Shown piece by piece: positions 23,839-32,856 of a stretch of 64,000 bases of DNA. The stretch is from Rhodanobacter sp. 7MK24 (GTDB lineage Bacteria; Pseudomonadota; Gammaproteobacteria; Xanthomonadales; Rhodanobacteraceae): positions 683,183-747,182 of the forward strand of contig NZ_JACYXL010000001.1 of NCBI RefSeq assembly GCF_014842995.1, given 5' to 3'. Under the pieces are notes generated by a model. That model made no database searches and had not been told where the DNA came from. It saw nothing but the letters and a program-made list of their open reading frames with translations. Made by a program: the position numbers and the translations under genes. Within the stretch, counting starts at the first letter, position 1. Each line of letters begins with the position of its first letter.

Positions 23839-24518
23839 CTTGTACTGGCGAGGGTGTTGGGATGTGAGTTCCCATGATGGGAATGATGAGTAGCTACACC
23901 AGACTCATGTTTGGCTAATGAAGGGCCACGGGGAGTCACACCGTAATTCTTTTCATGCTCGCGAACGAAGGTTTCGTAACGATTGACGTAAGGTATGACC
24001 TCTCTTTCGGAGAGTGCGAGGCCGCCATGTTCCTCGGTCGGGCCATCATGGTGGTATTTGTAGATATATGCTTCGCCTCGATCACGCGATCGGGCCAATG
24101 CCGCGTTTTCTTGGTAGTGCGCCACCAGGGCGTCGGCTTGCATTCGTAGGTCGCTACGGTTGTCATCGTTGATGCCATAGCTCGTGCCCGTTTTGTCGAT
24201 GAACTGTCCGAGACCGGTGGCGGAAGTCGTGCCTGCGGCGGCGTCGAGATTGAAGCCGGATTCGACGCGGGCGATAGCCAACACGTAGGCAGTCTCGCGA
24301 GGGTTCAAGCCAGCGCGCTCGGAAGATGCGATCAGGGCATCGATCACTTGTGATTGCGCTTCGGGAGAGGCATCGCCCCAGATACGCGAATTTCCCGCAG
24401 GCCGGCCGGCTGAGCGATCGATCGGGTCATCGTAATGGCTCCACGTGACCACTTGATCATCCCGGTAAGGCTGTCCCCGAGATTGAATTATTGACGGGTA
24501 GATGTTTCCTTTGCTCAT
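23214..24518 (-). CDS. Putative X-T4SS effector: lysozyme/SLT-like + PG-binding + XVIPCD
   Basis: A second probable T4SS-delivered peptidoglycan hydrolase, 434 residues without signal peptide. The head (about 50-200) is lysozyme-like/soluble lytic transglycosylase-like: YVLAIARVESGFNLDAAAG with likely catalytic Glu86, then TTSATGLGQFIDKTGTSYGI. A His-rich linker (about 205-225) leads to a PG_binding_1 domain (about 228-296) and an XVIPCD-like domain (about 307-390) that are nearly identical to those of the first effector; only the last residues (PAMVF versus PAMAI) and few others differ. A putative immunity gene lies 52 bases upstream on the same strand. Function is inferred from domains and arrangement. 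Confidence 0.85.
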   Translation of the reverse strand: MSKGNIYPSIIQSRGQPYRDDQVVTWSHYDDPIDRSAGRPAGNSRIWGDASPEAQSQVIDALIASSERAGLNPRETAYVLAIARVESGFNLDAAAGTTSATGLGQFIDKTGTSYGINDDNRSDLRMQADALVAHYQENAALARSRDRGEAYIYKYHHDGPTEEHGGLALSEREVIPYVNRYETFVREHEKNYGVTPRGPSLAKHESGVATHHSHHGNSHPNTLASTSLEQGSHGSAVTTLQTDLANLGYGQDQGQPLKADGDFGIRTRHAVERFQHEHHLAVDGKAGPLTQQAMHSALQSQVRQDALHPLDDPRNPDHTLYEQALAGVSKLDAQHGRKVDGLSHNIAAALVVEAKREGMTRIDQVALGDDNSKIFIAQRAGSPFEADKYGASDTIKAAQTPVAQSSDLAATIQPPIASPAPCIQPSAPSPAMVF

Positions 24519-24570
24519 AGACGTTCTCCTTGTCTGTGACGATCATGGGTGCGGGGCTGTCGGCTTTCGT

Positions 24571-25077
24571 TCAGTGCGATTGAATGTATTGAACTCGTGG
24601 ACGGCCCAGTCCCAGCTTGCGATTCATCGCGTTGAACTCTCTGTTGTTTGGAAATTGCTGCCGCCCATCAGGAAGGCTGTTGTCGGTCAGGATGGCAGGA
24701 GTGCTATGCGTAAGAAGATTCCCTTGCGTGTTGTAGATATGGAACCACTCACAGAACTCGCATCCTTCTGGCAACTGTCCGTACTGAACAACGAAATAAG
24801 GCGTCCCATCGGTGGCTTTGGAGCAGGTCAGGCCTACGGCTGTGTATTGTTCCAGCCCTTGCGGTGAATGGATGTCCAACGCCTTGAAGGTACCGTGGTC
24901 GTGGGAAATCAGTTGCAGCGAGGTAGCGTGGCATTGTTCTGTCGTGCAGCGCAGGATCATTGCCGAATGGCCGCAAGACACCTGGAGGTTTTGAGTTTGG
25001 GCGGTTGCTGCCGGGGCCGTGTCTATGCATAGAAAGCCAAGAATCATCAGCATGATGAAAGTTGATATGGATTTCAC
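24571..25077 (-). CDS. Putative periplasmic immunity protein for the lysozyme-like effector
   Basis: A 168-residue protein of no named family. GTG 25077 is used as start, giving a signal peptide (VKSISTFIMLMILGFLCIDT then APAATAQ); ATGs at 25053 and 25047 would shorten it. The mature domain has several Cys (VSCGHSAMILRCTTEQC; LTCSKA; EGCEFCEW) suggesting periplasmic disulfides. It shows no obvious similarity to the other putative immunity protein, as expected if each is specific for its own toxin head. It precedes the effector by 52 bases. Local base composition is visibly more AT-rich than the housekeeping genes around, consistent with horizontal transfer. Confidence 0.72.
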   Translation of the reverse strand: MKSISTFIMLMILGFLCIDTAPAATAQTQNLQVSCGHSAMILRCTTEQCHATSLQLISHDHGTFKALDIHSPQGLEQYTAVGLTCSKATDGTPYFVVQYGQLPEGCEFCEWFHIYNTQGNLLTHSTPAILTDNSLPDGRQQFPNNREFNAMNRKLGLGRPRVQYIQSH

Positions 25078-25290
25078 GATTCTTTAGTCCTTGGTCGGAT
25101 GGAGTAATCAGACAGCTCGGTTGCAACCTCATGCAAGGGCGATGCTTGACGAGTTCGGGCATGGTGTCCAGACGATGGTGAAGTAAAGCTGATTCGCGCT
25201 CGCGATGAGGCAAAGTCCTACAAACCTTTCATCCGATGTCATGACGTTGCCGCGTTAGCCTCGATCAATCCATCCGGCATCGGGCGGGGC

Positions 25291-27612
25291 ATGGCGCTGG
25301 CGTTCGACAAACCTTTCACCGCGACGTTGGCGGCGCCTGTGCTGCTGATTGGCGTGCTGCTGGTGCAATGGCTGCCGGCGTTGCCGCCACGCTGGCTGTC
25401 GATGCTGTTGCTGCCGCCTGTTGCCATGAGCTTCTGGTGCTGGCCGCGCTGGCGGTTGCCGTCGTGTGGTTGCGCGGGCGTGCTGTGGGCGATGCTGTGC
25501 GGTGCGGGGGCGATGGATGCGCGGATGCCGCGCGATCTGGAGGGGCGTGATTTCGTGGTGACCGGGCGCGTCGCGGAATTGCCGCTGGTGCGCGAGGACG
25601 CCACGCGCTTCGTGCTGTCCGTCGATGGCGCGACGCTGGACGGCAAACCCGTGCCTTTGCGCGGACGCACGATGGTGTCGTGGTACGACGATGCGCCGCT
25701 GCTCGCTCCCTGCGAACGCTGGCGCCTGTTGTTGCGGCTGAAGCGACCGCGTGGCCTGCTGGACCCCGGCGCTTCGGATGGCGAGCGCATGGCTTTGCAG
25801 CGACGCATCGTGGCTACCGGCTACGTGCGCCAGGATTCCGCCAACGCACCGATGGGCCGCGCGACGTGGTGCGTGGATGGTGTGCGAAATGCGGTCTCGC
25901 GCGGCATCGCTGTGCGTGTGGGCGATCCGCATGACGCCGCGCTGCTGCAGGCATTCTCGGTGGGCGACACGCGCGGCTTGAGCCAGGAGGACTGGGAAGT
26001 CGCGCGTGCCAACGGCATCCCGCACCTGATCGCGATTTCCGGATTCCACGTGAGCGTGGTGGCGGTGATCGGTGCATGGCTGGCCGGATCGCTGTACCTG
26101 TTGTGGCCGAGGCTGGCCTTGCGCATGCCGCGCGTGCAGGCGCAGGCCGCTGCTGCCTTGCTGGCGGCCGTGGCATACGGTGCGCTCGCCGGCTTTGGCC
26201 TGCCCACCGTGCGCACGCTGCTGATGATCGCAGTGGTCGCGCTGGCGCGCTGTTCGAGGCGCGGCGGCCATGGTGCGCATTCGCTGGCGCTGGCCATGAT
26301 CGCGATCCTCGTGTTCGATCCCTTGTCGGTACTGGCGGCGGGTTTCTGGTTGTCGTTCACCGGCGTGGCCTTGTTGATGCTGTGCCTGCAGGCGCGCGGC
26401 CGCGGTTTGCGCGCCTTCCTGCACGAGCTCACGGCGGCCCAGCTGCTGATGACGGTGTCGCTGCTGCCGCTGACGCTGTGGTTCTTCGGCGAGGCCTCGC
26501 TGGTGGGAGCGCTTTCCAATCTCGTCGCGGTGCCGTTCGTGAGTTTCGTCATCGTGCCATGCGTCTTGCTGGGCACCGTGCTGCTGGGCCTGTGTCCGCC
26601 TTTGGCCGCGCCTGTGCTGGAGCTGGCGGCAGCGCTCGCGCACGCACAGTGGTGGCTGCTGGAACGCATGGCGGCGTGGCCGGGTGCGCATTGGTATCTG
26701 CCCGAGGTACGACCGTGGTCGTTGCTGCTGGCCACGCTGGGTGCGTTGTGGCTTTTCATGCCGCGCGGCATGCCGTTGCGCGCACTGGGCCTCATGCTGT
26801 TCCTGCCGCTGTTGTGGCCGTCGTTGCCGGAGCCGGCTGCAGGTGCGTTCGAGGCGTGGGTGCTGGATGTGGGGCAGGGACTGTCGGTATTGCTGCGCAC
26901 ACGCGGGCATGCGCTGCTGTACGACACCGGCGCGCGCTATCCCTCCGGCTATGACCTGGGCGAGGCGGCGGTGCTGCCTTCGGTCCGTGCCTTGGGCGTC
27001 GCACGGCTGGACGTGCTGATGGTGAGCCATGCCGACAACGACCATGCCGGCGGTGCCGATGCGGTGGTGGCCGCATTCCCCGAGGCATGGCGCTATGCAG
27101 GCGAACCCGAGCGCATGCACGTGCCGATGCGGGCTTGTACCGCTGGGCAGTCGTGGGTGTGGGACGGCGTGCATTTCCGCGTGCTGAGCCCCACGCCTCA
27201 GACGGCTGGCAAGGGCAATGACCGTTCCTGCGTGCTGCTGGTGGCGGGTGCCGGTGGTTCACTCCTGCTCACCGGGGACATCAGTTCCAAAGTCGAACCG
27301 GCCGTGGCCAACGCGTTGGGCGATGGCCCGTCGCCGGTGCTGCTGGTGCCGCACCACGGCAGCAAGGCGTCGTCCGGCGGGGATTTCATCGATGCGGTGG
27401 CCCCGCCGTTCGCCGTTGTCTCCGCCGGCTGGCGCAATCGCTTCGGCCATCCCAAGCCGGAAGTGCTCGCACGCTACGCGGAGTCGGGCGTGCCAGTACT
27501 GAATACCGCCGACAGCGGCGCGATCGCGCTGGACTTTCCCCGCGACGGGCCGGCCCGGGTGGCGGTGCGCTGGCGGTTGCGCGATCCGCGCTATTGGCGC
27601 GAACGCCCTTGA
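25291..27612 (+). CDS. comEC: DNA internalisation protein ComEC/Rec2
   Basis: Inner-membrane channel for uptake of single-stranded DNA during natural transformation. The 773-residue protein has an N-terminal hydrophobic pair and DUF4131 region (1-170), a Competence domain with many membrane helices (about 200-500; GVGDTRGLSQEDWEVARA-like segment VGDTRGLSQEDW, HLIAISGFHVSVV) and a C-terminal metallo-beta-lactamase domain (LDVGQGLSVLLRT; SHADNDHAGGAD with the HxDxDH-like ligands; LVPHHGSKASSGGDF). It is full length. The island of T4SS effectors ends 200 bases upstream. Other competence genes are not in the window. Confidence 0.93.
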   Translation: MALAFDKPFTATLAAPVLLIGVLLVQWLPALPPRWLSMLLLPPVAMSFWCWPRWRLPSCGCAGVLWAMLCGAGAMDARMPRDLEGRDFVVTGRVAELPLVREDATRFVLSVDGATLDGKPVPLRGRTMVSWYDDAPLLAPCERWRLLLRLKRPRGLLDPGASDGERMALQRRIVATGYVRQDSANAPMGRATWCVDGVRNAVSRGIAVRVGDPHDAALLQAFSVGDTRGLSQEDWEVARANGIPHLIAISGFHVSVVAVIGAWLAGSLYLLWPRLALRMPRVQAQAAAALLAAVAYGALAGFGLPTVRTLLMIAVVALARCSRRGGHGAHSLALAMIAILVFDPLSVLAAGFWLSFTGVALLMLCLQARGRGLRAFLHELTAAQLLMTVSLLPLTLWFFGEASLVGALSNLVAVPFVSFVIVPCVLLGTVLLGLCPPLAAPVLELAAALAHAQWWLLERMAAWPGAHWYLPEVRPWSLLLATLGALWLFMPRGMPLRALGLMLFLPLLWPSLPEPAAGAFEAWVLDVGQGLSVLLRTRGHALLYDTGARYPSGYDLGEAAVLPSVRALGVARLDVLMVSHADNDHAGGADAVVAAFPEAWRYAGEPERMHVPMRACTAGQSWVWDGVHFRVLSPTPQTAGKGNDRSCVLLVAGAGGSLLLTGDISSKVEPAVANALGDGPSPVLLVPHHGSKASSGGDFIDAVAPPFAVVSAGWRNRFGHPKPEVLARYAESGVPVLNTADSGAIALDFPRDGPARVAVRWRLRDPRYWRERP

Positions 27613-27704
27613 GCGCAGGTTCCGGACTGCCACGCCCGCCACGGAACGGCATGGGCCGGCTGCTATGATGCGGCCTCTCGTTTTGGATGCCCGGTGGAAC
27701 GAAC

Positions 27705-28367
27705 GTGCTCGATATCCTGATGGCTGGCGGTTGGGCGATGCTGCCCATTCTGGTGTGTTCGCTGGTGGCGCTGGCGATCGTGCTGGAGCGTTGCTGGACG
27801 TTGCGGCGCAATGCCGTGCTGCCGCCGGGACTGGGCGAGGAGGTGCGTCAATGGGCGCATGCCGGCCAGCTTGACCCGAGCCATCTGCAGGCGCTGTCCA
27901 GCAGCTCGCCGCTGGGCGAGCTGCTGGCGTCGGCGCTGGCGGTGCGTGGCCAGTCGCGCGACATCATCAAGGAGCGCATCGAGGACACCGGTCGCCACGT
28001 GGTGCATTCGATGGAGCGTTACCTCAGCACGCTGGGCACCATCGCGCTGATCGGTCCGCTGCTGGGCCTGTTCGGCACGGTGATCGGCCTGATCCGCATG
28101 TTCATGCAGGTGATGGCGGGCGGCATCGGCGATCCGGCGAAGATGGCCGGCGGCATCGGTGAGGCGCTGATCTGCACGGCTTCCGGCCTCACCGTGGCGA
28201 TTCCCGCCTACGTGCTGCACCGCTGGCTGCGCTCGCGCATCCTGGGCTATTGCGTGCAGATGGAAAAGCAGGCCACCGCGCTGCTGGACGAATTGACCCT
28301 GCCCGCGCCGGCCACCGCGCCGCGCGTGCGCCGCACCGCCACGCCCGCCGCGCCGAACGCAGGCTGA
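27705..28367 (+). CDS. exbB: ExbB/TolQ-type proton channel protein
   Basis: A MotA/TolQ/ExbB family membrane protein (220 residues from GTG 27705) with an N-terminal helix (MLDILMAGGWAMLPILVCSL), and two helices after residue 100 that frame the conserved LGTIALIGPLLGLFGTVIGL and GEALICTASGLTVAIPAYVL. With ExbD it uses proton motive force to energise an envelope process. ATG 27687 in frame would add MPGGTN; GTG fits the family N-terminus. It is followed 4 bases later by exbD, and then msbA, an order conserved in xanthomonads. Confidence 0.9.
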   Translation: MLDILMAGGWAMLPILVCSLVALAIVLERCWTLRRNAVLPPGLGEEVRQWAHAGQLDPSHLQALSSSSPLGELLASALAVRGQSRDIIKERIEDTGRHVVHSMERYLSTLGTIALIGPLLGLFGTVIGLIRMFMQVMAGGIGDPAKMAGGIGEALICTASGLTVAIPAYVLHRWLRSRILGYCVQMEKQATALLDELTLPAPATAPRVRRTATPAAPNAG

Positions 28368-28371
28368 TTCC

Positions 28372-28803
28372 ATGCGCATCGGCAACGACCACCGCCGGGA
28401 CGAGTTCGAGATCAACGTGGTGCCGTTGATCGACGTGCTGCTCACCCTGCTGATGTTCTTCGTGCTCACCAGCACCTTCGTCCAGCACGCGCGGATGCAG
28501 GTCACCCTGCCCAATGCCAGCGCGCAGGATCGCGACATGAACGCGCCCGCGCTCACCATCACGGTGGACCGCGAGGGCCGCTACTGGGTGGGCAGCGACG
28601 CGGTGCCGGGCGAAGGCATCGACATCCTCAAGCAGGTGATCGAGCGCAACGCGAACGGCGACCACGACCGTCCGGTGGCGATACGCGCCGACGCGCTGTC
28701 CTCGCACCAGAGCGTGGTGACCGCGATGGACGCGCTGGGCCAGCTCGGCTTCACGCACCTGTCCATCGCCACCACGCCGACGCAGCCGGACAAGGCGCAA
28801 TGA
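28372..28803 (+). CDS. exbD: ExbD/TolR-type protein
   Basis: Partner of the preceding ExbB, 143 residues with one membrane helix (about 20-40) in INVVPLIDVLLTLLMFFVLT, where the conserved Asp of PLIDV is the proton-carrying residue. The periplasmic part (VTLPNASAQDRD; ITVDREGRYWVG; AIRADALSSHQSVVTAMDAL) is typical of ExbD. It overlaps msbA by ATGA, implying coupled expression with lipid A transport. Confidence 0.93.
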   Translation: MRIGNDHRRDEFEINVVPLIDVLLTLLMFFVLTSTFVQHARMQVTLPNASAQDRDMNAPALTITVDREGRYWVGSDAVPGEGIDILKQVIERNANGDHDRPVAIRADALSSHQSVVTAMDALGQLGFTHLSIATTPTQPDKAQ

Positions 28804-30578
28804 GCGGCGGCAAAACCAGAGTCTGGGACGCGCATACCTGGGCCGTCTACAAGCGCCTGCTCAAGTACACGCGCCGCTACTGGGCCATCGGTGTGCTCAC
28901 GATGCTGTGCATGGCGGTGGACAGCGGCAGCCTGACGATATTCACCAAACTCATCAAGGTCATCGTCGACCAGTTGTTCGCGAAGAAAGATCCATACCTC
29001 ATCTTTTGGATGCCGATCTGGATCATCGGCATCTTCATGATTCGCGGCGTAGCCATCTTCATTGGCAATTACGGCATTTCCTACATCAGCCGCAACGTGG
29101 TGCAGGGAATCCAGAGTGATGTCTTCGCGGCCTATCTGCGGTTGCCGGCGAGCTTCTTTGGCCGCGAGGCATCAGGTCACCAGATTTCGCGCGTCACCTA
29201 TACCTGCGAGCAGGTAGCATCTGCGTCCACCGATGCATTGAAGACAGCGATCACCGAGACCTGCATGGCGATCGGCATGATGTACGTGATGATCAGCACC
29301 AGCGCCTACCTGACCATTGCGTTGCTGGTGATGATCCCGCCCATCGTGCTCATCGCCACAGCGGTAAGTCGGCGCTACCGGTTCATCAGTCGGCGCATCC
29401 AGGGCATGATGGGCTCGGTGGTCGGCGTGGTGAACGAATCGGTCGGAGCGCACCGCGAGGTACGTGTCTACGGAGGCCAGCGTCAAACGGCTGCCGGCTT
29501 CGACGCAGTAATCAACCGCACGCGCCAGTTGAATCTCAAGATCGCCGCCACCAGCGCTACCTCCAGTGCCTCGATCCAGACCGTGGCGGCCATGGCGTTG
29601 GCGTTGCTGGTGTATCTCGGGACAAGGCCGTGGGAGATCGACAAGATATCGTCCGGCACATTCATCACCGTGCTCACAGCGATGGGCGGCATGCTGCCAT
29701 CGTTGAAGCGGCTCACCAACGTACAGGCAAACATCCAGCGTGGCGTATCTGCTGCCGAGGACCTGTTCGAGGTCATGGATATGCCCGCCGAGTTGGACAG
29801 CGGCAAGATCCTGCTGGAACGCTCACATGGCGAGCTGCGTTTCGAGGCTGTGCACCTGACCTATCCGCGCGGCGAGCGCGAGGCACTATGTGGCATCGAC
29901 CTGTATTGCAGGGCTGGCACGGTCACCGCCCTGGTGGGGCGTTCCGGCAGCGGCAAGAGCAGCTTGGTCAGCCTGTTGCCGCGCTTCAACGAGCCCAGTA
30001 GCGGACGGATCGTCCTGGATGGCGAAAACTACGAAAGCTACGTGCTCGCCTCGCTGCGCCGACAGATCGCGTGGGTAGGGCAGAACGTGGTGCTGTTCGA
30101 CGACACCGTGGCCAACAACATCGCCTATGGTGAGCTGGCGGGTGCCAGCGAGGCCGAGATCGTGGCCGCGGCGGAAGCGGCCAATGCGATGGAGTTCATC
30201 GCGCGCCTGCCGCAAGGCATCCACACTTCCATTGGCGAAAGCGGCAACACGCTCTCCGGCGGCCAGCGCCAGCGCATCGCGATCGCCCGCGCCATCCTCA
30301 AGAACGCGCCGATCCTGGTGCTGGACGAGGCCACCAGCGCGCTGGACACCGAATCCGAACGCCTGATCCAGCAGGCGCTGCAGAAGTTGATGCGCGACCG
30401 CACCACGCTGGTGATCGCGCATCGCCTTTCCACCATCGAAGGTGCCGACCAGATCGCAGTGATGGAGCAGGGGCGCATCGTGGAGCGCGGCAGCCATGCC
30501 GAGTTGCTGGCGATGGGCGGCCACTATGCCGCGCTGCATCGCATGCAGTTCCACGACGCGAACCTCGGCAGCGACTGA
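28800..30578 (+). CDS. msbA: Lipid A export ABC transporter MsbA
   Basis: Half-transporter flipping lipid A-core across the inner membrane. The 592-residue protein has six membrane helices (about 25-320) and an ABC domain with Walker A GRSGSGKSS (near 382), LSGGQRQRIAIARAIL, Walker B ILVLDEATSALDTESE and the H-loop IAHRLSTI. Overall order and the adjoining lpxK fix the assignment. It overlaps exbD by four bases, and lpxK starts 10 bases downstream. Confidence 0.95.
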   Translation: MSGGKTRVWDAHTWAVYKRLLKYTRRYWAIGVLTMLCMAVDSGSLTIFTKLIKVIVDQLFAKKDPYLIFWMPIWIIGIFMIRGVAIFIGNYGISYISRNVVQGIQSDVFAAYLRLPASFFGREASGHQISRVTYTCEQVASASTDALKTAITETCMAIGMMYVMISTSAYLTIALLVMIPPIVLIATAVSRRYRFISRRIQGMMGSVVGVVNESVGAHREVRVYGGQRQTAAGFDAVINRTRQLNLKIAATSATSSASIQTVAAMALALLVYLGTRPWEIDKISSGTFITVLTAMGGMLPSLKRLTNVQANIQRGVSAAEDLFEVMDMPAELDSGKILLERSHGELRFEAVHLTYPRGEREALCGIDLYCRAGTVTALVGRSGSGKSSLVSLLPRFNEPSSGRIVLDGENYESYVLASLRRQIAWVGQNVVLFDDTVANNIAYGELAGASEAEIVAAAEAANAMEFIARLPQGIHTSIGESGNTLSGGQRQRIAIARAILKNAPILVLDEATSALDTESERLIQQALQKLMRDRTTLVIAHRLSTIEGADQIAVMEQGRIVERGSHAELLAMGGHYAALHRMQFHDANLGSD

Positions 30579-30588
30579 GAACCTGCAC

Positions 30589-31566
30589 ATGGCGCTCGCG
30601 GACGAACTCGTCGAGGCCTGGTATGGCAACCGCCGCTGCCCGTGGTGGACGCAGCCGCTGGCCGGCTTGTATGGCGCGATCACCGTCTTGCGTCGAGCGC
30701 TGTACCGCATCGGTGTATTGCGCAGCGTGCGCCTGGGTGTGCCGGTGGTCGTGATCGGCAATCTCACCGCTGGCGGCACGGGCAAGACGCCGCTCACCAT
30801 CGTACTGGCGGACGCGCTGCGCGCACGCGGCTTTCGTCCTGGCGTGGCAAGTCGCGGCTACGGCGGCAAGCAGCGCGGGGCCGCTTTGCTGGGTGACATA
30901 CCCGATCCGGCCGAGGTGGGCGACGAGCCTTGTCTGATCCATGCCAGCGGCGTGCCGGTGGCAGTGGGGCGCGATCGTCCCGCAGCGGCGCGGCTGCTGG
31001 TGGCGGATGGATGCAACGTGGTTATCGCGGACGATGGCTTGCAGCACTACCGCCTCGTCCGTGACGTGGAGATCTGCGTGATCGACGGCGTGCGGCGTTT
31101 CGGCAACGGCCGCCTGCTCCCGGCCGGCCCCTTGCGCGAGCCGTTGCGCCGGTTGGCGCAAGTGGATTTACGCGTGTGCAACGGCAGTACGCCGCAGGAA
31201 GGCGAGTACAGCATGCGGCTTGCCGGCGGCGAGGCCGTGACGCTGGATGGCATGCATCGGCGGTTGCTTGCGGATTTCGCGGGCATGCGGGTGCATGCGG
31301 TGGCCGCCATCGGCAACCCCGCGCGTTTCTTCGCCGGCTTGCGCGATGCGGGCATCGAGGTGGTCGAGCATGCGTTCCCCGACCATCATGCCTTCGTCGC
31401 CACCGAGCTTGCCTTCGGCGACGAACTGCCGGTGCTGATGACCGACAAGGACGCGGTGAAGTGCCGCGGCTTCGCGCAGACGCATTGGTGGCGCGTACCG
31501 GTGCACGCCGAGCTTCCGGTGGAGTTTTTCGAAGCGGTGCTGGCGAGGCTGCCTGGGCGCGTGTAG
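30589..31566 (+). CDS. lpxK: Tetraacyldisaccharide 4'-kinase LpxK
   Basis: Phosphorylates the lipid A disaccharide precursor at the 4' position at the inner membrane. The 325 residues contain the family P-loop GNLTAGGTGKTPLTIVLADA (about 58-77), the conserved VASRGYGGK, DDGLQHYRLVRD, and a near-terminal VLMTDKDAVKC. Start ATG 30589 gives MALADELVEAWYGNRRCPWW, the normal beginning. It completes the exbB-exbD-msbA-lpxK operon. Its stop codon overlaps one arm of an inverted repeat (31566-31636). Confidence 0.95.
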   Translation: MALADELVEAWYGNRRCPWWTQPLAGLYGAITVLRRALYRIGVLRSVRLGVPVVVIGNLTAGGTGKTPLTIVLADALRARGFRPGVASRGYGGKQRGAALLGDIPDPAEVGDEPCLIHASGVPVAVGRDRPAAARLLVADGCNVVIADDGLQHYRLVRDVEICVIDGVRRFGNGRLLPAGPLREPLRRLAQVDLRVCNGSTPQEGEYSMRLAGGEAVTLDGMHRRLLADFAGMRVHAVAAIGNPARFFAGLRDAGIEVVEHAFPDHHAFVATELAFGDELPVLMTDKDAVKCRGFAQTHWWRVPVHAELPVEFFEAVLARLPGRV

Positions 31567-31636
31567 CGCACCCTGGGCGCGATTGCTCTGGCGCTGGTCG
31601 AAGTCGAAGCGCAAGGCAATCGCGCACTGGGTGCGC
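31566..31636. repeat. Inverted repeat between lpxK and hutI
   Basis: GCGCACCCTGGGCGCGATTG at 31566-31585 and CAATCGCGCACTGGGTGCGC at 31617-31636 are inverted with two mismatches, separated by about 31 bases. It lies between convergent genes (lpxK plus, hutI minus) and could act as a bidirectional terminator or a REP-type element. Confidence 0.65.
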
Positions 31637-31638
31637 CC

Positions 31639-32856
31639 CTACACAGGGCGGCCGCCGATCCAGACTTGCCGTACGAGCTGGCCGCCGATCCAGTAGCACA
31701 GCTCGGCGGCTTGTCTTGCGTGCCACGCCACCAGGTCGGCGCGCTGGCCCACGGCCAGCGTGCCACGGTCGGCGACGCCGAGCGCGCGGGCCGCATTCGC
31801 GGTGACGCCGCGAAGCGCCTCCTCGGGCGTGAGGCGGAACAGCGTGCAGGCCATGTTCGCAGCCAGGCGCAGCGAGAGCAGGGGCGAGGTGCCGGGGTTG
31901 CAGTCGGTGGCAACGGCAATGGGTACGCCGTGTTCGCGCAACGCGGCCACTGGCGGCAGATGCGTCTCGCGCAGCGCATAGAATGCGCCGGGCAGCAGCA
32001 CGGCTACGGTGCCCGCCTTCGCCATCGCTGCGATGCCGGTTTCGCCGAGGTGTTCCAGATGATCGGCGGAGAGGCCGTGGTAGCTCGCCACCAGGGCCGC
32101 GCCACCCTGGTCGGAGAGTTGCTCCGCATGCAGCTTCACCGGCAGGCCGAGCTGCGTGGCGCGCTCGAACAGCTGGCGCGTTTCGGCGGGCGTGAAGGCG
32201 ATCTTCTCGCAGAACGCATCCACGGCGTCGACCAGCCGTTCGGCGGCCAGCGCGGGCAGCATGTCGTCGCAGACCAGCGCCACGTAGTCGTCGCGGCGCT
32301 CCTTGTATTCGGGCGGCAACGCGTGCAGCCCGAGGAAGCTGGTGCGCACCGTGATGCCGAGCGTTTCGCCGATGCGCCGCGCCACGCGCAACATGCGTCG
32401 TTCGGCCTCCGGATCAAGCCCGTAACCGGACTTGATCTCCAGTGTGGTGACGCCGTCGGCGAGCAGGGCGCGGGCACGCGGCAACGATTGGGCAAACAGT
32501 TCGTCCTCGGTTGCGGCGCGCGTGCTGCGCACGCTGGACACGATGCCACCACCGGCGCGGGCAATCTCTTCGTAGCTGGCGCCATTGAGGCGCATGTCGA
32601 ATTCGTTGGCGCGGTTATCGCCGAACACCAGATGGGTGTGGCAATCGACCAGCCCGGGCGTGAGCAGGGCACCGCCGAGGTCTTCGACATGCGCGGCGTC
32701 GGCGCCTGGCGGAAGTTCGTGCATGGGGCCGATCCACGCGATGCGGCCGTCGGCACACGCCAGTGCGCCATCCTCGATCAGGCCGAACGGTGCATCGCCG
32801 GCGAAGCTCGCCAGGTTGGCGTGGACGAACAACAGATCCCAACGGTTCGTGATCAT
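31639..32856 (-). CDS. hutI: Imidazolonepropionase HutI
   Basis: Third enzyme of histidine degradation, hydrolysing imidazolone-5-propionate to N-formimino-L-glutamate. The 405-residue amidohydrolase has the metal motif [20 protein letters not shown] (about 75-95), [35 protein letters not shown], and [16 protein letters not shown]. Start ATG 32856 overlaps the end of the ClC gene by four bases. hutG is 3 kb away on the other strand; hutH and hutU are not in the window. Confidence 0.95.
   Translation of the reverse strand: MITNRWDLLFVHANLASFAGDAPFGLIEDGALACADGRIAWIGPMHELPPGADAAHVEDLGGALLTPGLVDCHTHLVFGDNRANEFDMRLNGASYEEIARAGGGIVSSVRSTRAATEDELFAQSLPRARALLADGVTTLEIKSGYGLDPEAERRMLRVARRIGETLGITVRTSFLGLHALPPEYKERRDDYVALVCDDMLPALAAERLVDAVDAFCEKIAFTPAETRQLFERATQLGLPVKLHAEQLSDQGGAALVASYHGLSADHLEHLGETGIAAMAKAGTVAVLLPGAFYALRETHLPPVAALREHGVPIAVATDCNPGTSPLLSLRLAANMACTLFRLTPEEALRGVTANAARALGVADRGTLAVGQRADLVAWHARQAAELCYWIGGQLVRQVWIGGRPV

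Noticed and set aside
25078-25290. A possible second lolD remnant upstream of the second immunity gene
   Set aside because: Only scattered short matches (e.g. GTGAAGTAAAGCTG against AGTGAAATAAGCTCG near 23044); too weak to call without alignment.
25255-27174. 639-residue open frame antisense to comEC
   Set aside because: Gln/Arg/His-rich shadow of comEC, no family motif.
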